Source: CAWIHA01 sp963835855 (GTDB lineage: Bacteria; Acidobacteriota; Terriglobia; Bryobacterales; Bryobacteraceae). From it: 64,000 nt of DNA. The first letter of the stretch is position 1. Every line of letters begins with the position of its first letter. A model generated the notes under the pieces. It ran no database searches. It saw only the letters and a list, made by a program, of their open reading frames with translations, and was not told the DNA's origin. The stretch lies in contig CAWIHA010000027.1 of the NCBI GenBank assembly GCA_963835855.1, positions 101,743 through 165,742 on the forward strand, read 5' to 3'. Positions 34,004 to 44,085 of the stretch are shown one piece after another. The position numbers were made by a program, and so were the translations under genes.

Positions 34004-35524
34004 TCACCGCGACGCTGAGGGGGATGCAGCATAAACCGCTACCCATTGGCCGCGTTCGTCCCAGCGCGCGACTGGCATCAATCCCAACCGACGTTCCAGC
34101 TCCGCCGGCGGCACCTGCGGCTCGTAACGGTAAAACCTGTGCAGGAAAGCTTCCACCAGCGCCAGCCGGCGCACGTCCCACGGCCTTGCCCATTCGCGCG
34201 AGTAAAGCACGAACACCTGAACCGCTCCCGCCGGGAGCGCGCGGACGGCCGACGCGCCGAAGCTCGGGATTGCATTCACCGCCAGGCCGCGATCGACGTA
34301 ACCAAACTCCGGCTGGCGCAGCTCGGCCGAGAGCGGCCACGCCGTCGTGATTCGCTGTGCGGCGTAGTTTCGCTCGAGGAACCGCGCAGCCGTATGATGC
34401 AGGCGGACAAAATCCACCATCGCCAGGTTGTTTTCGTACGGGTACGGGTAAGGCGGATTCCAGAACAGGGAGAACAGCAGCCCTGCTACCATGGCCGCCT
34501 GTCCCAGCCGCATCCAGCCGGAGGGCCGTGCCGACCACGCTGCGGCCATCGCGATATAGGCGAGTGGCAGTACGGGCAGCAGGTACCGCTCGAGCGTCGC
34601 ACCTCCGAGAAGGCTCACGAGCAAGACCTGCGCGAGCCCGAGCGTCCCGGCAATTCGCCAGGGTCTCACGGCGTACACGCGCGACCGCCAGGCCGGCAGC
34701 ACCGCTGCCCAGCCAATCCAATGAAAATCCCCGATAAAGAGGTAGTAGAACCGCCGGAGCAGCGCCAGCCCGATCCGCAGCGGATTGAGCGGGAAGAACA
34801 GGTTGTATTCCGTGAACTCGGAGTTTCCGAACAGATGGCCCGTCGATTTGGCGAGCAACGCGATCCATGCCGCCAGTGCTATCGCTGGCAGCGCGAACCA
34901 CGCGGCGGTGCGTTTCCTCTCCCCGAATACAAGCCAAGCCGCGAAAACCAGCGGCACGACGATTCCGGTTTCCTTCACCAGCACAAGCACGACCGAGACG
35001 AGCGCCGCGGCGGCGTACCGCTCTTCGAGAAACAGCAGCAGCGCCCAGGCGGTGAACAACGTTGCCGGCAAGTCGAGCTGAGCGAGCATTGATTGTGTGT
35101 AGAACAGCGGCGAAACCAGCAGCAGGAGTGTGGACGAAAACGCCGGTGCACCGCCGCCCTCTTGGCATAGGCGGATTGCGAGCAGGAACGTCACGAACAC
35201 GGCTGCTGACGCCACCAGCAGCATCGCTACGCGCGTCGCCGCGATCGAGTAGCCGCAGATGCGCCACACCGCCGCGAGATACAGCATCAGGCCGGGCGGA
35301 TGCACGTTGGGCGCGATCGAGTGAGGCACCCACCAGCCGTGCTGATAGAGGTCGAGCGCGGCGGGAACGAACTGCCCGAGCTCGTCCCAATAGCACGGCA
35401 GATTCAAGAAGGGCAGGTGTGTCAAAAACACGATCAGCGCAAATGCGGCGAAAAAGAACAGGTACGCGCCCAGCGGGATGCGCCGAGATGCGCGGCCGAG
35501 CTCCATATGGACCGGTGCTGGCAA
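34004..35524 (-). CDS. GT39/ArnT-like membrane glycosyltransferase
   Basis: The 506-residue protein has ~10-11 hydrophobic helices, an early acidic pair in the first loop (CYWDELGQF) and HPPGLMLYLAAVW, the usual layout of PMT/ArnT-type polyprenyl-phosphate-sugar transferases, with a soluble C-terminal domain. The acceptor is unknown. It is last in an apparent efp-DUF3467-glycosyltransferase operon. Confidence 0.7.
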   Translation of the reverse strand: MPAPVHMELGRASRRIPLGAYLFFFAAFALIVFLTHLPFLNLPCYWDELGQFVPAALDLYQHGWWVPHSIAPNVHPPGLMLYLAAVWRICGYSIAATRVAMLLVASAAVFVTFLLAIRLCQEGGGAPAFSSTLLLLVSPLFYTQSMLAQLDLPATLFTAWALLLFLEERYAAAALVSVVLVLVKETGIVVPLVFAAWLVFGERKRTAAWFALPAIALAAWIALLAKSTGHLFGNSEFTEYNLFFPLNPLRIGLALLRRFYYLFIGDFHWIGWAAVLPAWRSRVYAVRPWRIAGTLGLAQVLLVSLLGGATLERYLLPVLPLAYIAMAAAWSARPSGWMRLGQAAMVAGLLFSLFWNPPYPYPYENNLAMVDFVRLHHTAARFLERNYAAQRITTAWPLSAELRQPEFGYVDRGLAVNAIPSFGASAVRALPAGAVQVFVLYSREWARPWDVRRLALVEAFLHRFYRYEPQVPPAELERRLGLMPVARWDERGQWVAVYAASPSASR

Positions 35525-35528
35525 AGCC

Positions 35529-35819
35529 CTATTGAATTACGCCGCCCTGCGCGTGCGGCTCCAGCCGGATCTCACCGAAGGCCCCCTCATATTGCGAGAT
35601 GTTCTGCTGAAGGATGTTAAACAGGGCTTTCGCCTGCTGAGGGCTCAGGTAAATGCCCTGGAAATTCTGGATCGACACGCTCTCGGGCGCCGTCTGGCTG
35701 ATGACGCCGAAAGAAAGGAAAAAGTCCCAAAGATTCGCGCGCACTTGCACGCTGTTGGCGTAATTCTCGCGGTATTCGGGACCCCGGACAAGCTGAATCT
35801 GCGGCTGCGGTGGTGTCAT
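35529..35819 (-). CDS. DUF3467 protein
   Basis: The 96-residue protein matches DUF3467 features: YANSVQVRANLWDFFLSFGV, then the IYLSPQQAKALFNILQQNI helix and QYEGAFGEIRL. Function is unknown. It lies between efp and the glycosyltransferase with gaps of 13 and four bases. Confidence 0.8.
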   Translation of the reverse strand: MTPPQPQIQLVRGPEYRENYANSVQVRANLWDFFLSFGVISQTAPESVSIQNFQGIYLSPQQAKALFNILQQNISQYEGAFGEIRLEPHAQGGVIQ

Positions 35820-35832
35820 AATTTCCTTGGGT

Positions 35833-36408
35833 TCAGCCTTTGGCTGTTCCTTTGGCTCGGTCCATGTATTTCAGATTGGCGACGTCGAGCCGTATCATGT
35901 CGCCGGTCTTGATGAATTGCGGCACCATAATCTCGATGCCGTTGTCCAGCTTGGCTGGCTTCCAGACGCTATCCACCTGCTGATGGGAAGGAGGCGCAGT
36001 GTCCGCGACGCGGGCTTCGAGCACATCCGGCAGCAGCACGCTTACGGGCCGGCCTTCTATGAACTCTACCCCAAGGCGCATCTCTGGCTGGAGCAGAGCA
36101 GCTTGCGGGCCGAGCACCGAACTCGGCACTGGCACCTGTTCGTACGTCCCCGGGTCCATGAAATAGCACTGGCCGGCGTCTTCGTAGAGAAAATCCATCG
36201 GCTGCCGCTCGACTTCCATCTCTTCGAGCTTCAAGTCGGAACGGAAGCTATGCTCCCACAGCGTTCCGGTGGCGAGGTTCTTGAGACGGGCGTGGGTGAC
36301 GCCGCCCATTTTGCCCTGCCCGGGATGGTAGTCGGCCACCAGCACCTTATACGGCTGGCCCTCGAATCGAATGGCCATCCCGGCGCGAAGTTGCGATGCG
36401 GTTACCAT
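35833..36408 (-). CDS. efp: Elongation factor P-like protein with unusual tip loop
   Basis: The start at 36408 (MVTASQLRAG) has a GGGAGG on the minus strand just upstream; the longer frame to 36747 is not supported. The 191-residue product has all three OB domains (KNLATGTLWEHSFRS; GRPVSVLLPDVLEARV; IMVPQFIKTGDMIRLD). The domain I loop that normally reads PG(K/R)G is HPGQGKMGGVTH, three residues longer, with the Lys shifted by two. EF-P relieves stalling at polyproline. Confidence 0.85.
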   Translation of the reverse strand: MVTASQLRAGMAIRFEGQPYKVLVADYHPGQGKMGGVTHARLKNLATGTLWEHSFRSDLKLEEMEVERQPMDFLYEDAGQCYFMDPGTYEQVPVPSSVLGPQAALLQPEMRLGVEFIEGRPVSVLLPDVLEARVADTAPPSHQQVDSVWKPAKLDNGIEIMVPQFIKTGDMIRLDVANLKYMDRAKGTAKG

Positions 36409-36572
36409 CCATACCTCCCGCGAGACGATTCTACTACAGGGGCGATACGGCGAGCCGGGCCGGGCCGAGTGGCTGGCGGCTGCGAAAACAGTGCAACATC
36501 GGAGCCGTTCTTGCGCGAGGCAAAAATGCATACAGGACACTCTCCCATTCTTAACGCGGCAGTCTGAAAAGC

Positions 36573-36578
36573 TATATT
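36573..36578 (+). promoter_or_regulatory. -10-like box six bases before the GH127 start
   Basis: TATATT, then GGACTA, then ATG at 36585. TTAACG at 36551-36556 could be the -35 (16-base spacer). No Shine-Dalgarno; predicted leaderless. Confidence 0.45.
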
Positions 36579-36584
36579 GGACTA

Positions 36585-38982
36585 ATGGCCAAAGTACACT
36601 TCTCCAGGAAACGATGCTGGATCGTTTCATGCGGGCACAAGCCGTGCCACTCCGCCGTGAGGCGGCCTGCCGCGCGGTTGGTGCCGGCCGCGGGCCGGAA
36701 GGCGGCGCAATCCGCGCTCGCAGCGTGCCTCCTGGCCGCAGCGGCACTCGGGGCGCCTGCCCCGCGCCTTGCCGATGCGCCCAGACCGGTCGTCGGAGAT
36801 AAAGTCAAGGAGCGGTTCACGCCCGCTCCGCTGGATCGCCAGAAAATCCAAGGATGGCTCGGCGAGAGGATGCGCGTGAATCTGGAGGGGCGGCTACTGC
36901 ACGTCAATCAGGCGGCGTTGCTGGCTGGTTTTCAGAAACGGCCGGGGAACCAGGCCTGGGTTGGCGAGCACGTTGGAAAATTCCTGAACGCTGCTGCACT
37001 GACTTGGGCGTACACGGGCGATGCGCGCCTGAAAGCGATCATGGACCGCACGGCCCACTCGCTGATCGCAGTGCAATTGCCCGACGGGTATCTCGGAACT
37101 TACACCGATGCCCAGCGCTGGACGGGCTGGGACGTGTGGGTTCACAAGTATGACCTGATCGGCCTGTTGAGCTACTACGAAGTCACCGGCGACCCGCAGG
37201 CGCTCCAGGCATCCCGCAAGATCGGCGATCTACTCGTTTCGGCCTTCGGCGATGGACCCGGCCAGCGGGACCTCATCAAAGCGGGCGCGCACGTGGGCAT
37301 GGCGGCCACCAGCGTCCTCGGTCCCATCTGCACCCTCTACCGGTACACCGGCGAGCAGCGTTACCTCGACTTTGCCCGGTACATTGTCCGCGCAGACGAT
37401 CAGCCGGACGGCCCGAACATCATCCGGTCCCTCACCCAAACCGGCAGCGTTTTGATGGCGGGTGACGCGAAGGCGCGAGAGCTGCTGTCGAACCTCGCCG
37501 GCCTGCTCGATCTCTACCGGCTCACCGGTGACGAGACGCTTTTGACGCCGGCGCTAGCCGCCTGGAAAGATATCACGGCGAAACGGCTCTACATCACCGG
37601 AACGGCCAGCGTCAACGAGTTCTTCAAAGGCGACGGGGATCTGCCAGGCGAGGAGGGCCTCAATCCCGGCGAAGGCTCCGTGACCGAAACGTGGATCGAG
37701 TTGAATGCGCAACTGCTCCGCATCACCGGCGAGGCGAGCTACGCCGAAGAAATCGAGCGGACGGTCTTCAATGGCCTGCTGGGCGCGCAAGACCCGCGTA
37801 ACGGCAGCGTCTGCCCGTACCTGCTGCTGGTCGGCAAGAAGCGGACAACCACCGCTCTGATCGGTTCCGTCTCGAGCCTGCCGTGCGGAATTGCCAGGCT
37901 TCCCCAGCTCATTTGGGGCGCGCGCGAAGGCGGCGTGGCCGTGGCGCTCTATGCGCCGGGTGAGGCGACCATCCCCGTCCGCGATGGTCTCGACGTAACC
38001 CTGCGGTCGGAGACGCGGTTCCCCGCCGATGGCGCCGTTTCTATCACCGTGTTGCTCCGGCACGCGGCGCGCTTCCCGGTATTCCTGCGCGTGCCGTCGT
38101 GGTGCACGCGGTTCGTTGCCACAGTAAAGGACGCCGCGACGTTCCGGCCGGCCCGGTCACTTCCTGGAGCTCGAGCGCGTTTGGCAACCGGGCGATGCGA
38201 TCAGGATCGAGATGGATCTGCCGCTGCGCATCGTGCCCGGCGGCAAGAGTTACCCGGACTACGTTGCGTTCATTCGCGGACCGCAGGTGCTCGCGCTCGA
38301 AGGCACGCTGAACCCGGAGGTCTTATATCTGCACCGCGCCGCGCCCAGATCGATCAATCCCGGCGAGGTGAATTTCACGGAAACGAAGCCGCCGGCGGAC
38401 TGGTCCCAAGCGTATACGATTGACGGCGGCTTTGGCGGGCACGCGCAGCGGCTGGTGCTCGTGCCTTTTGCCGATGCCGTGAACTACCGCGTATGGCTGG
38501 TGAAGCCGGACCGGGTCTCGGTCGGGCCGGTGGCGCTGACCGCGTTCGGGCGGGAGTCATGGTCGCGCGCCGGCACGGGCGACGGCTCGGTTTGCGATGA
38601 ACGCTCCGATACTTACCGCACGACATTCCAACCTGGCAAACCCGCCAAAGAGGATTGGTACGCGGTGGAGATGGACCATCCCGCGGACATTGCCCGTATC
38701 GTCTTCCGCCACGGCAAAGTGTTTGAAAACGGCGGGTGGTTCGATACCTCGGCCGGCAAGCCCATCATTCAAGTGAAGCGTACGCCCAACGGGGCGTGGG
38801 AGACTGTCGCCACGCTCGAGAGTTACCCTTCCCTCGGCGCCTCGCAGGTCCCCAGGCTCCGTGATGGCGAGCCGTTCGCGGTCAGATTGCAGCCACCGGT
38901 GCGCGCGGTTGCCATCCGCATCACCGGCACGCCCGCGCGGCTGTTCTCGAGCTGCGCCGAGCTTGCTGCGTACGACAAATAG
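36585..38982 (+). CDS. GH127 (DUF1680) beta-L-arabinofuranosidase-like protein, frameshifted
   Basis: An export signal (SALAACLLAAAALGAPAP) precedes an (alpha/alpha)6 barrel (WVGEHVGKFLNAAALTWAYTG; GYLGTYTDAQ). Near 38128-38160 the frame shifts by one base: the first frame ends in nonsense after RVPSWCTRFVATV, while FLELERVWQPGDAIRIEMDL continues in the next frame from 38161 to the stop at 38982. Together they would give ~799 residues. The zinc-cysteine positions of characterised GH127 look altered (ETW for ETC, PCGIAR for CC). It may be a real pseudogene or a sequencing error. Confidence 0.75.
36650..36679 (-). repeat. 30-bp dispersed repeat, copy 2
   Basis: Inverted partner of 14433-14462, with two mismatches. 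It lies between the start codon and the signal-peptide core of the GH127 gene. Confidence 0.5.
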
Positions 38983-39106
38983 TCCGTAGCTTATTGAAGC
39001 TACAGGCCGTGAGCGAGACGCGGTGGCCGCGCCACCGGCACGCAAAAAAGGTGCGCCCAGCCCGCGAATCCGCGTTATATATGGTGTGGGAGTTGGGAGG
39101 TGAGTT

Positions 39107-39593
39107 ATGCTCTCTTCCAAACTGATCCAGCTCATCGAGGATCACTGGGACTCAATCACCACACGCATTCTGCGAGAAATCCATAACGATTCCAGATTGC
39201 GGCATGCCGGCAGCCTTCCGGAAACGGACCTGCGCGACCGCGCGAGAGAGATCCTCGCAGCACCTCGGTCATTGGCTGAGCGTCTCGAAGCAAGAGGAGC
39301 TGGCGCGCCGCTTCGAGCGCATCGGAGTTTTGCGGTTCGAGGAGTCGATCCCGCTCGCCGAAGTTGTGCTCTGCTATGTGATCGTCAAAGACCGGATTCT
39401 GGAATTCGTGCGCGGCCAGGGCATCGGCCAGACCACCGTCGAGGTCTACGCCGAAGAGGAGCTGGAGCACTCGGTCGGACGCTTCTTCGATTCGATGATC
39501 TACCACATCGTGTGCGGTTACGAGGCAGCGTTAAGCGAGGCCGCGCGAGTGCGGCCTGCGACGCTCGCAAGGCACGTGACTGCAAGGGGATAA
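39107..39593 (+). CDS. RsbRD N-terminal-type sensor domain protein, frameshifted
   Basis: It begins with a good GGGAGGTGAG seven bases before the ATG (MLSSKLIQLIEDHWDSIT). After REIL at 39254-39256 an extra base (39257) moves the frame to QHLGHWLSVSKQEELARRFE...ESIPLAEV...YAEEELEHSVGRFFDSMIYH. The joined ~160-residue protein matches the globin-like RsbRD/RsbT-co-antagonist sensor fold, seen alone in many soil bacteria. Confidence 0.7.
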
Positions 39594-39727
39594 TCTGGCA
39601 GGCCGTCGCGGAAGTGGGCCGGGCGTGCCAGCGCGCTAGCGGCATGTTCCTAGCTGATTGTAAGGGCGAGGCATGCGTCGCTCATTTCGCGCCCATTGTC
39701 CTGAGTGCCGGCTTCTGCCGCTCGCGC

Positions 39728-42700
39728 CTAGCTCGCCGCTCGCCGTCCCCCAATGTGATAGTGTACGGCCGGGGTCACTACCAGCGAGAGGACCATCGAG
39801 GCCAGAATGCCGCCGATCACCGCGATCGCGAGCGGCCGTAACATCTCAGAGCCCGCCCCCCAGCCCAGCGCCAGAGGAAGCATGCCGGCCACCGTGGCTA
39901 AGGCAGTCATCAGGATGGGCCGTATGCGCCGCTCGCCCGCCCGAATCATGCTCGCCTCGGCGGGAACGCCCTGCGCCCGGTACCTCTGGTCCGCATCGAG
40001 CAACAGGATCCCGTTCTTAGCGACAATGCCGATCACCATGATGAGCCCCATAAACGAGGAAATGTTGAATGTGGTTCCGGTGGCAAGCAACGCAAAGAAA
40101 ACGCCGGAGGTGGAGAGAAGTGCGGAAGCGAGAATCGCCGTGGGCGCGGCGAACCCCCCGAACTCGAACAACAGGGCGATAAACACCAGCAGCACCGCCA
40201 GGACGAGCACGAAGATCAGATCGCGGAACGAGCGCTGCTGCTCCTGGTAGGCTCCACCATATTCGACGCGGATGGCCGGCGGCACATGGAGATCTGCCAT
40301 GCTCCGCTCGACCGCTTCCATTGCGCTCCCGAGGTTGACGCCTTCCAGGCGCGCCGTCACCGCCACATCGCGCTGCAGGTTCTCGCGCCGGATCTCGGTC
40401 TGGCCGGGCAGTTCGACAACTTTGGCCGCGGAGCCAAGTGTGGCGGTCCGCCCCGCGGCACTCACGAGCAGCGTGCTGCGAATGGCGTCCAATGAAGTAC
40501 GGGTGCGCTCGGGGAAGCGCACGCGAATCGTATAGGCCCGGCCGTTCACCACCACGGGCGCAGTCGCAGGCTCGCCCTGCATGATGGCGCTCGCATCGAG
40601 CTCGATCTCCTGAGGGGTGAAGCCAGCGCGTGCGGCAACGGCCGGGTCCACCTGAAAGACGACGGCCGGCCCGCTGATCGTGTTGTCGATCCCGTTCAAG
40701 ACATCGACGATTCCAGGGATCAGCTTGATGCGATCGGCAACCCGCGGCGCCCATGCGCGCAGCAACGCCGCATCGGGCGAGAACAGCTTGATATCGACCG
40801 GCTGCGGGGCGCTGGTGAGGTCGCCGATCATGTCCTGCAGAAGCTGCACAAATTCCACCTGGAGGATGGGCTGCTGCTTGGCGATTTTTTCGCGAACCTC
40901 AGCCATCACCTCTTCGGAGCTGCGGGAGCGATCTTCTTTCAGCTTCACGGCGATGTCGCCGGTGTTGGCCTCCGTAACCGCAGCAAGCCCGAGTTGCAGT
41001 CCGGTGCGCCGGGAGGTGCTCTCCACTTCCGGCGTTCCTCGGAGGATTCGCTCGACGGCCGAGATGACACGGTTTGTATCTTCGAGGGACGACCCGGCGG
41101 GCATGATGTAGTCAATGATGAAGCCGCCCTCGTCCATGCCGGGAAGCAGGTCCGATCCCAACGCCCTATAGCAGACATACGATGCTGCAATCAGTACTAG
41201 GCTCGCGAGCACGACCCGCCCCGGATGCTCGAGTGTGCCCCGGAGCGCTCGCTGATAGACGCGCATCGCACGGGCCGGGACCGCGCTGCGCTCGGGTGCC
41301 CGCGCCGCACGCCGGCGGATGAAATAGTGGCTGAGAGCCGGCGTCCAGGTGAGCGCCAGCGCAAGCGAGGTGGCCAGCGCCACTGCCACCGTGATCGCCA
41401 GCGCCCGGAAGAAGACGCCGGTCACTCCGGTAATGGAGATAAGCGGTAGGAAGACGACGATCGGCGTGACGGTCGAGCCGATCAGTGGGACACGGAGCTC
41501 GCGGAGTGCGCTGCGGATGGCTTCGGCGCGGCTCTGGCCCGCATCGCGATGCATCACGATATTCTCGACGACCACTATGGCATCGTCGATCACCAGCCCG
41601 ACCGCGGCGGCGAGGCCCCCCAGCGTCATCAGGTTGAAGCTCTCTCCGAGCACCCGCAATACGATGAACGTCACCGCGATCGTGGCCGGAATCACCAGCC
41701 CGGCGACGACCGACGTGCCCCAATCCCGCAAGAACAGCACCAGGATGAGGGACGCGAGCACAAGCCCGATCAGGATCGCATCGCGCACGCTCCGGATGGA
41801 CTCGTTTACGATCTCCGATTGATCGTAAAAAGGCGCCAGCCTGACGCCGTGCGGCAGTTCTTTGCGTATCCGTTCGATCTCCCGATGCACCGCGCCGGCG
41901 ACGAGCACGGTATTACTCGCCGGCTGGCGGTAGATGTTCAGCAGACCGCCGGCTTGCCGTCCGCGGTGACGATCGTGTAAACGGGTTTGACCGACGGCAG
42001 TACTGACGCGATGTCGCCGATATGGACTGGCGTTCCTGCTGCCGTAGTCTTGACAACGATATCGGAGATCTCCTCTGGATTGCGCGCCTGTCCGCTGACC
42101 AGCCCCAGCGCGAGTTGGTGCTCCCTGCCGATCAATCCCGGAGAATCGATCATATTGCTCCGCCCGATGGCGTCCAGAATGCCCGGGACGGTGATCGAGG
42201 CTTCGAGCAGTTTGGCCGGGTCCGGACGCACTTCGAATTCCGGCTCCTGGCCGCCTTGGACTACCACGGTCGAGACGCCGTTCATCCGGTTCAACCGCGG
42301 CTTCAATTCGTAGGTGGCCATCTCCCACAATTGCGTTTGCGGAACGGTCTCCGAGGTCAGGCTGTAGCCCATGATCGGAAACGCGGCAAAGGTGAGCCGG
42401 TTCGCGGTGACTTTCGCGGCGGGAGGCAGCACGCTCTGAACCCTGGCCAAGGCGGCATCCACAAGTTCCAGCGTGCGGAACATGTCCGCTTTCCACGAAA
42501 AGAAAAGGTCAACTTCGGCCGTACCCCGGCTCGTGATCGACCACACGTGCTCTAGGTCTTGCACGCTGTTAAGCGTTTCTTCGATCGGACGCGTGACCGT
42601 GACCAGCATCTGGTCGATCGGCGCCACTCCGTTGTCTACGCCGACGACGATCCGCGGGAAATCGGTTGACGGAAATACGGCAACCGGGATGGAGAATGCC

Positions 42701-42822
42701 AGATAGGCGCCGACGGCGACCAGCGTGAGGATGACAAAGATGACCGGCTTGGAGTGGCGCGCGCTCCAGTGTTCCGTCTGCACTCCGCCACTCTCCGGCG
42801 GCCGGATCGAACGATCGCTCAC
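39728..42822 (-). CDS. RND efflux transporter (AcrB/HAE1-like), frameshifted
   Basis: The ~1030-residue pump has the N-terminal helix and porter domain (MLVTVTRPIEETLNSVQDLE) in one frame from 42822. At about 41943 the frame breaks: GKPAV should continue as LLNIYRQPASNT, one base missing in a short C run. The rest, including VGLVIDDAIVVVENI with its TM4 acidic pair and the second half-repeat, is in the next frame to 39728. It overlaps the MFP gene by four bases. If intact it exports drugs or other toxic compounds using the proton gradient. Confidence 0.9.
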
Positions 42823-44081
42823 CTCTTCTCCCCGCCCGCGCCGGCCGCGTTCCGGCCCGGCGTTTCAATCCGCACCTTGGCGCCGTCCTCGAGGCCCAGA
42901 CCTCCGACGACCACGACGTTCTCTCCGGGCGAGACCCCTTTCACAGCCTGCACGGCGCCGGGCTCGCGCACCCCGGCTTCGACCTTGCGCCGGTGGGCGA
43001 CCAGATCGCTCCCAACCACCATTACGGACGTGCTTCCATCGGGCATGGGCAACAGGGCCGATGGCGGGACCAGAACCGCGTCGTCGATGGTTTCCGCGAC
43101 AATCGAAACGCGCGCGGTGGCGCCCGCCTTGAAGAGTCCCCCCGGATTCGAGGCTTCTACCCAGACCTGCATCGTGGTGCTGTTCGGATCAACTGCGGGG
43201 CTGACAACGATCACTTTACCCGCCACCTCTCGCGAGCCCTCCGCTTGCGCTACCGCCGCCTTCGACCCGGCCCGCAGCGGGGCGGCTTCGCGCTCCGGAA
43301 CATTCGCACGCACAACGACCGACGACACATCCATAATGGTCAGCAGCGGCGAGCCGGCACTGGCCATTTCGCCGGGGAAAATCGGACGATCGGTGACAAC
43401 GCCATCAATCGGGCTGCGGATCTCCGAGTACCCGAGCTGAGCCGCGGCAGCTTCGTAATGCCCCTTCGCTGCTTCGAGCTGCGCCGCCGCCCCCTGGAGC
43501 TGCGCCTCTTTGCCGACCTTCTGCAATGCGTCGAGATGCTTCTGCGCGTTCTCGAATTGCGTGCGCGCCTGGACATAGGCGACGTGCGCCTCATCGACAA
43601 GCCGCTGCGCCAGCGCGCCCTGCTGAAATAGCTGCTGCCGGCTTTCGTAGAGCTTCTGCGCGGCATCCAGCGCCTGCCTGGTGGAGTCGGCGTCGAGCTC
43701 CGCCTTCGTCACTTCTTGTGGGACGGACGCAGCGGTCGTGCTGCGATAGGCGGCCTGAGCCTGGTCGTACTGGGCTTTACTTTCGAGCGCAGCGGCCGCC
43801 AGGTCACGATTCTCAAGGACCGCAAGCAACTGCCCCCGGCGCACGCGATCGCCGCGATTGACGTAGAATGCGCGAACGGGCGCGCTGATCTTCGGCGTGA
43901 TGCTAGCCTGATCCTTGGGATAAAGGACGCCCTCGGCCATAACAATGCGCTGGATTGGACCGAGCCGAACCGCGGCGACCTCAACCGGAACGGGGGGCTC
44001 GGCCTCCTTCTGGTCCTTCTTTGCGCAACCCAGCGTCAAGCTAAGGGTTGCGGTGACGAGCACAATACGCGCTGTAATCAT
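42819..44081 (-). CDS. RND efflux membrane-fusion (periplasmic adaptor) protein
   Basis: The 420-residue protein has a lipoprotein-type signal (TLGCAKK), biotinyl-lipoyl halves (VRAFYVNRGDRVRRGQLLA; SEIRSPIDGVVTDRPIFPGE), a long coiled-coil hairpin between them and a beta barrel (VWVEASNPGGLFKAGATARVS). It links the TolC-like channel and the RND pump encoded on either side. Confidence 0.93.
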   Translation of the reverse strand: MITARIVLVTATLSLTLGCAKKDQKEAEPPVPVEVAAVRLGPIQRIVMAEGVLYPKDQASITPKISAPVRAFYVNRGDRVRRGQLLAVLENRDLAAAALESKAQYDQAQAAYRSTTAASVPQEVTKAELDADSTRQALDAAQKLYESRQQLFQQGALAQRLVDEAHVAYVQARTQFENAQKHLDALQKVGKEAQLQGAAAQLEAAKGHYEAAAAQLGYSEIRSPIDGVVTDRPIFPGEMASAGSPLLTIMDVSSVVVRANVPEREAAPLRAGSKAAVAQAEGSREVAGKVIVVSPAVDPNSTTMQVWVEASNPGGLFKAGATARVSIVAETIDDAVLVPPSALLPMPDGSTSVMVVGSDLVAHRRKVEAGVREPGAVQAVKGVSPGENVVVVGGLGLEDGAKVRIETPGRNAAGAGGEKR

Positions 44082-44085
44082 GACC

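Noticed and set aside
36409..36747. Upstream extension of the EF-P frame
   Set aside because: The added 113 residues are low-complexity, cross the GH127 promoter region, and the start at 36408 has a good ribosome-binding site and matches the EF-P N-terminus.
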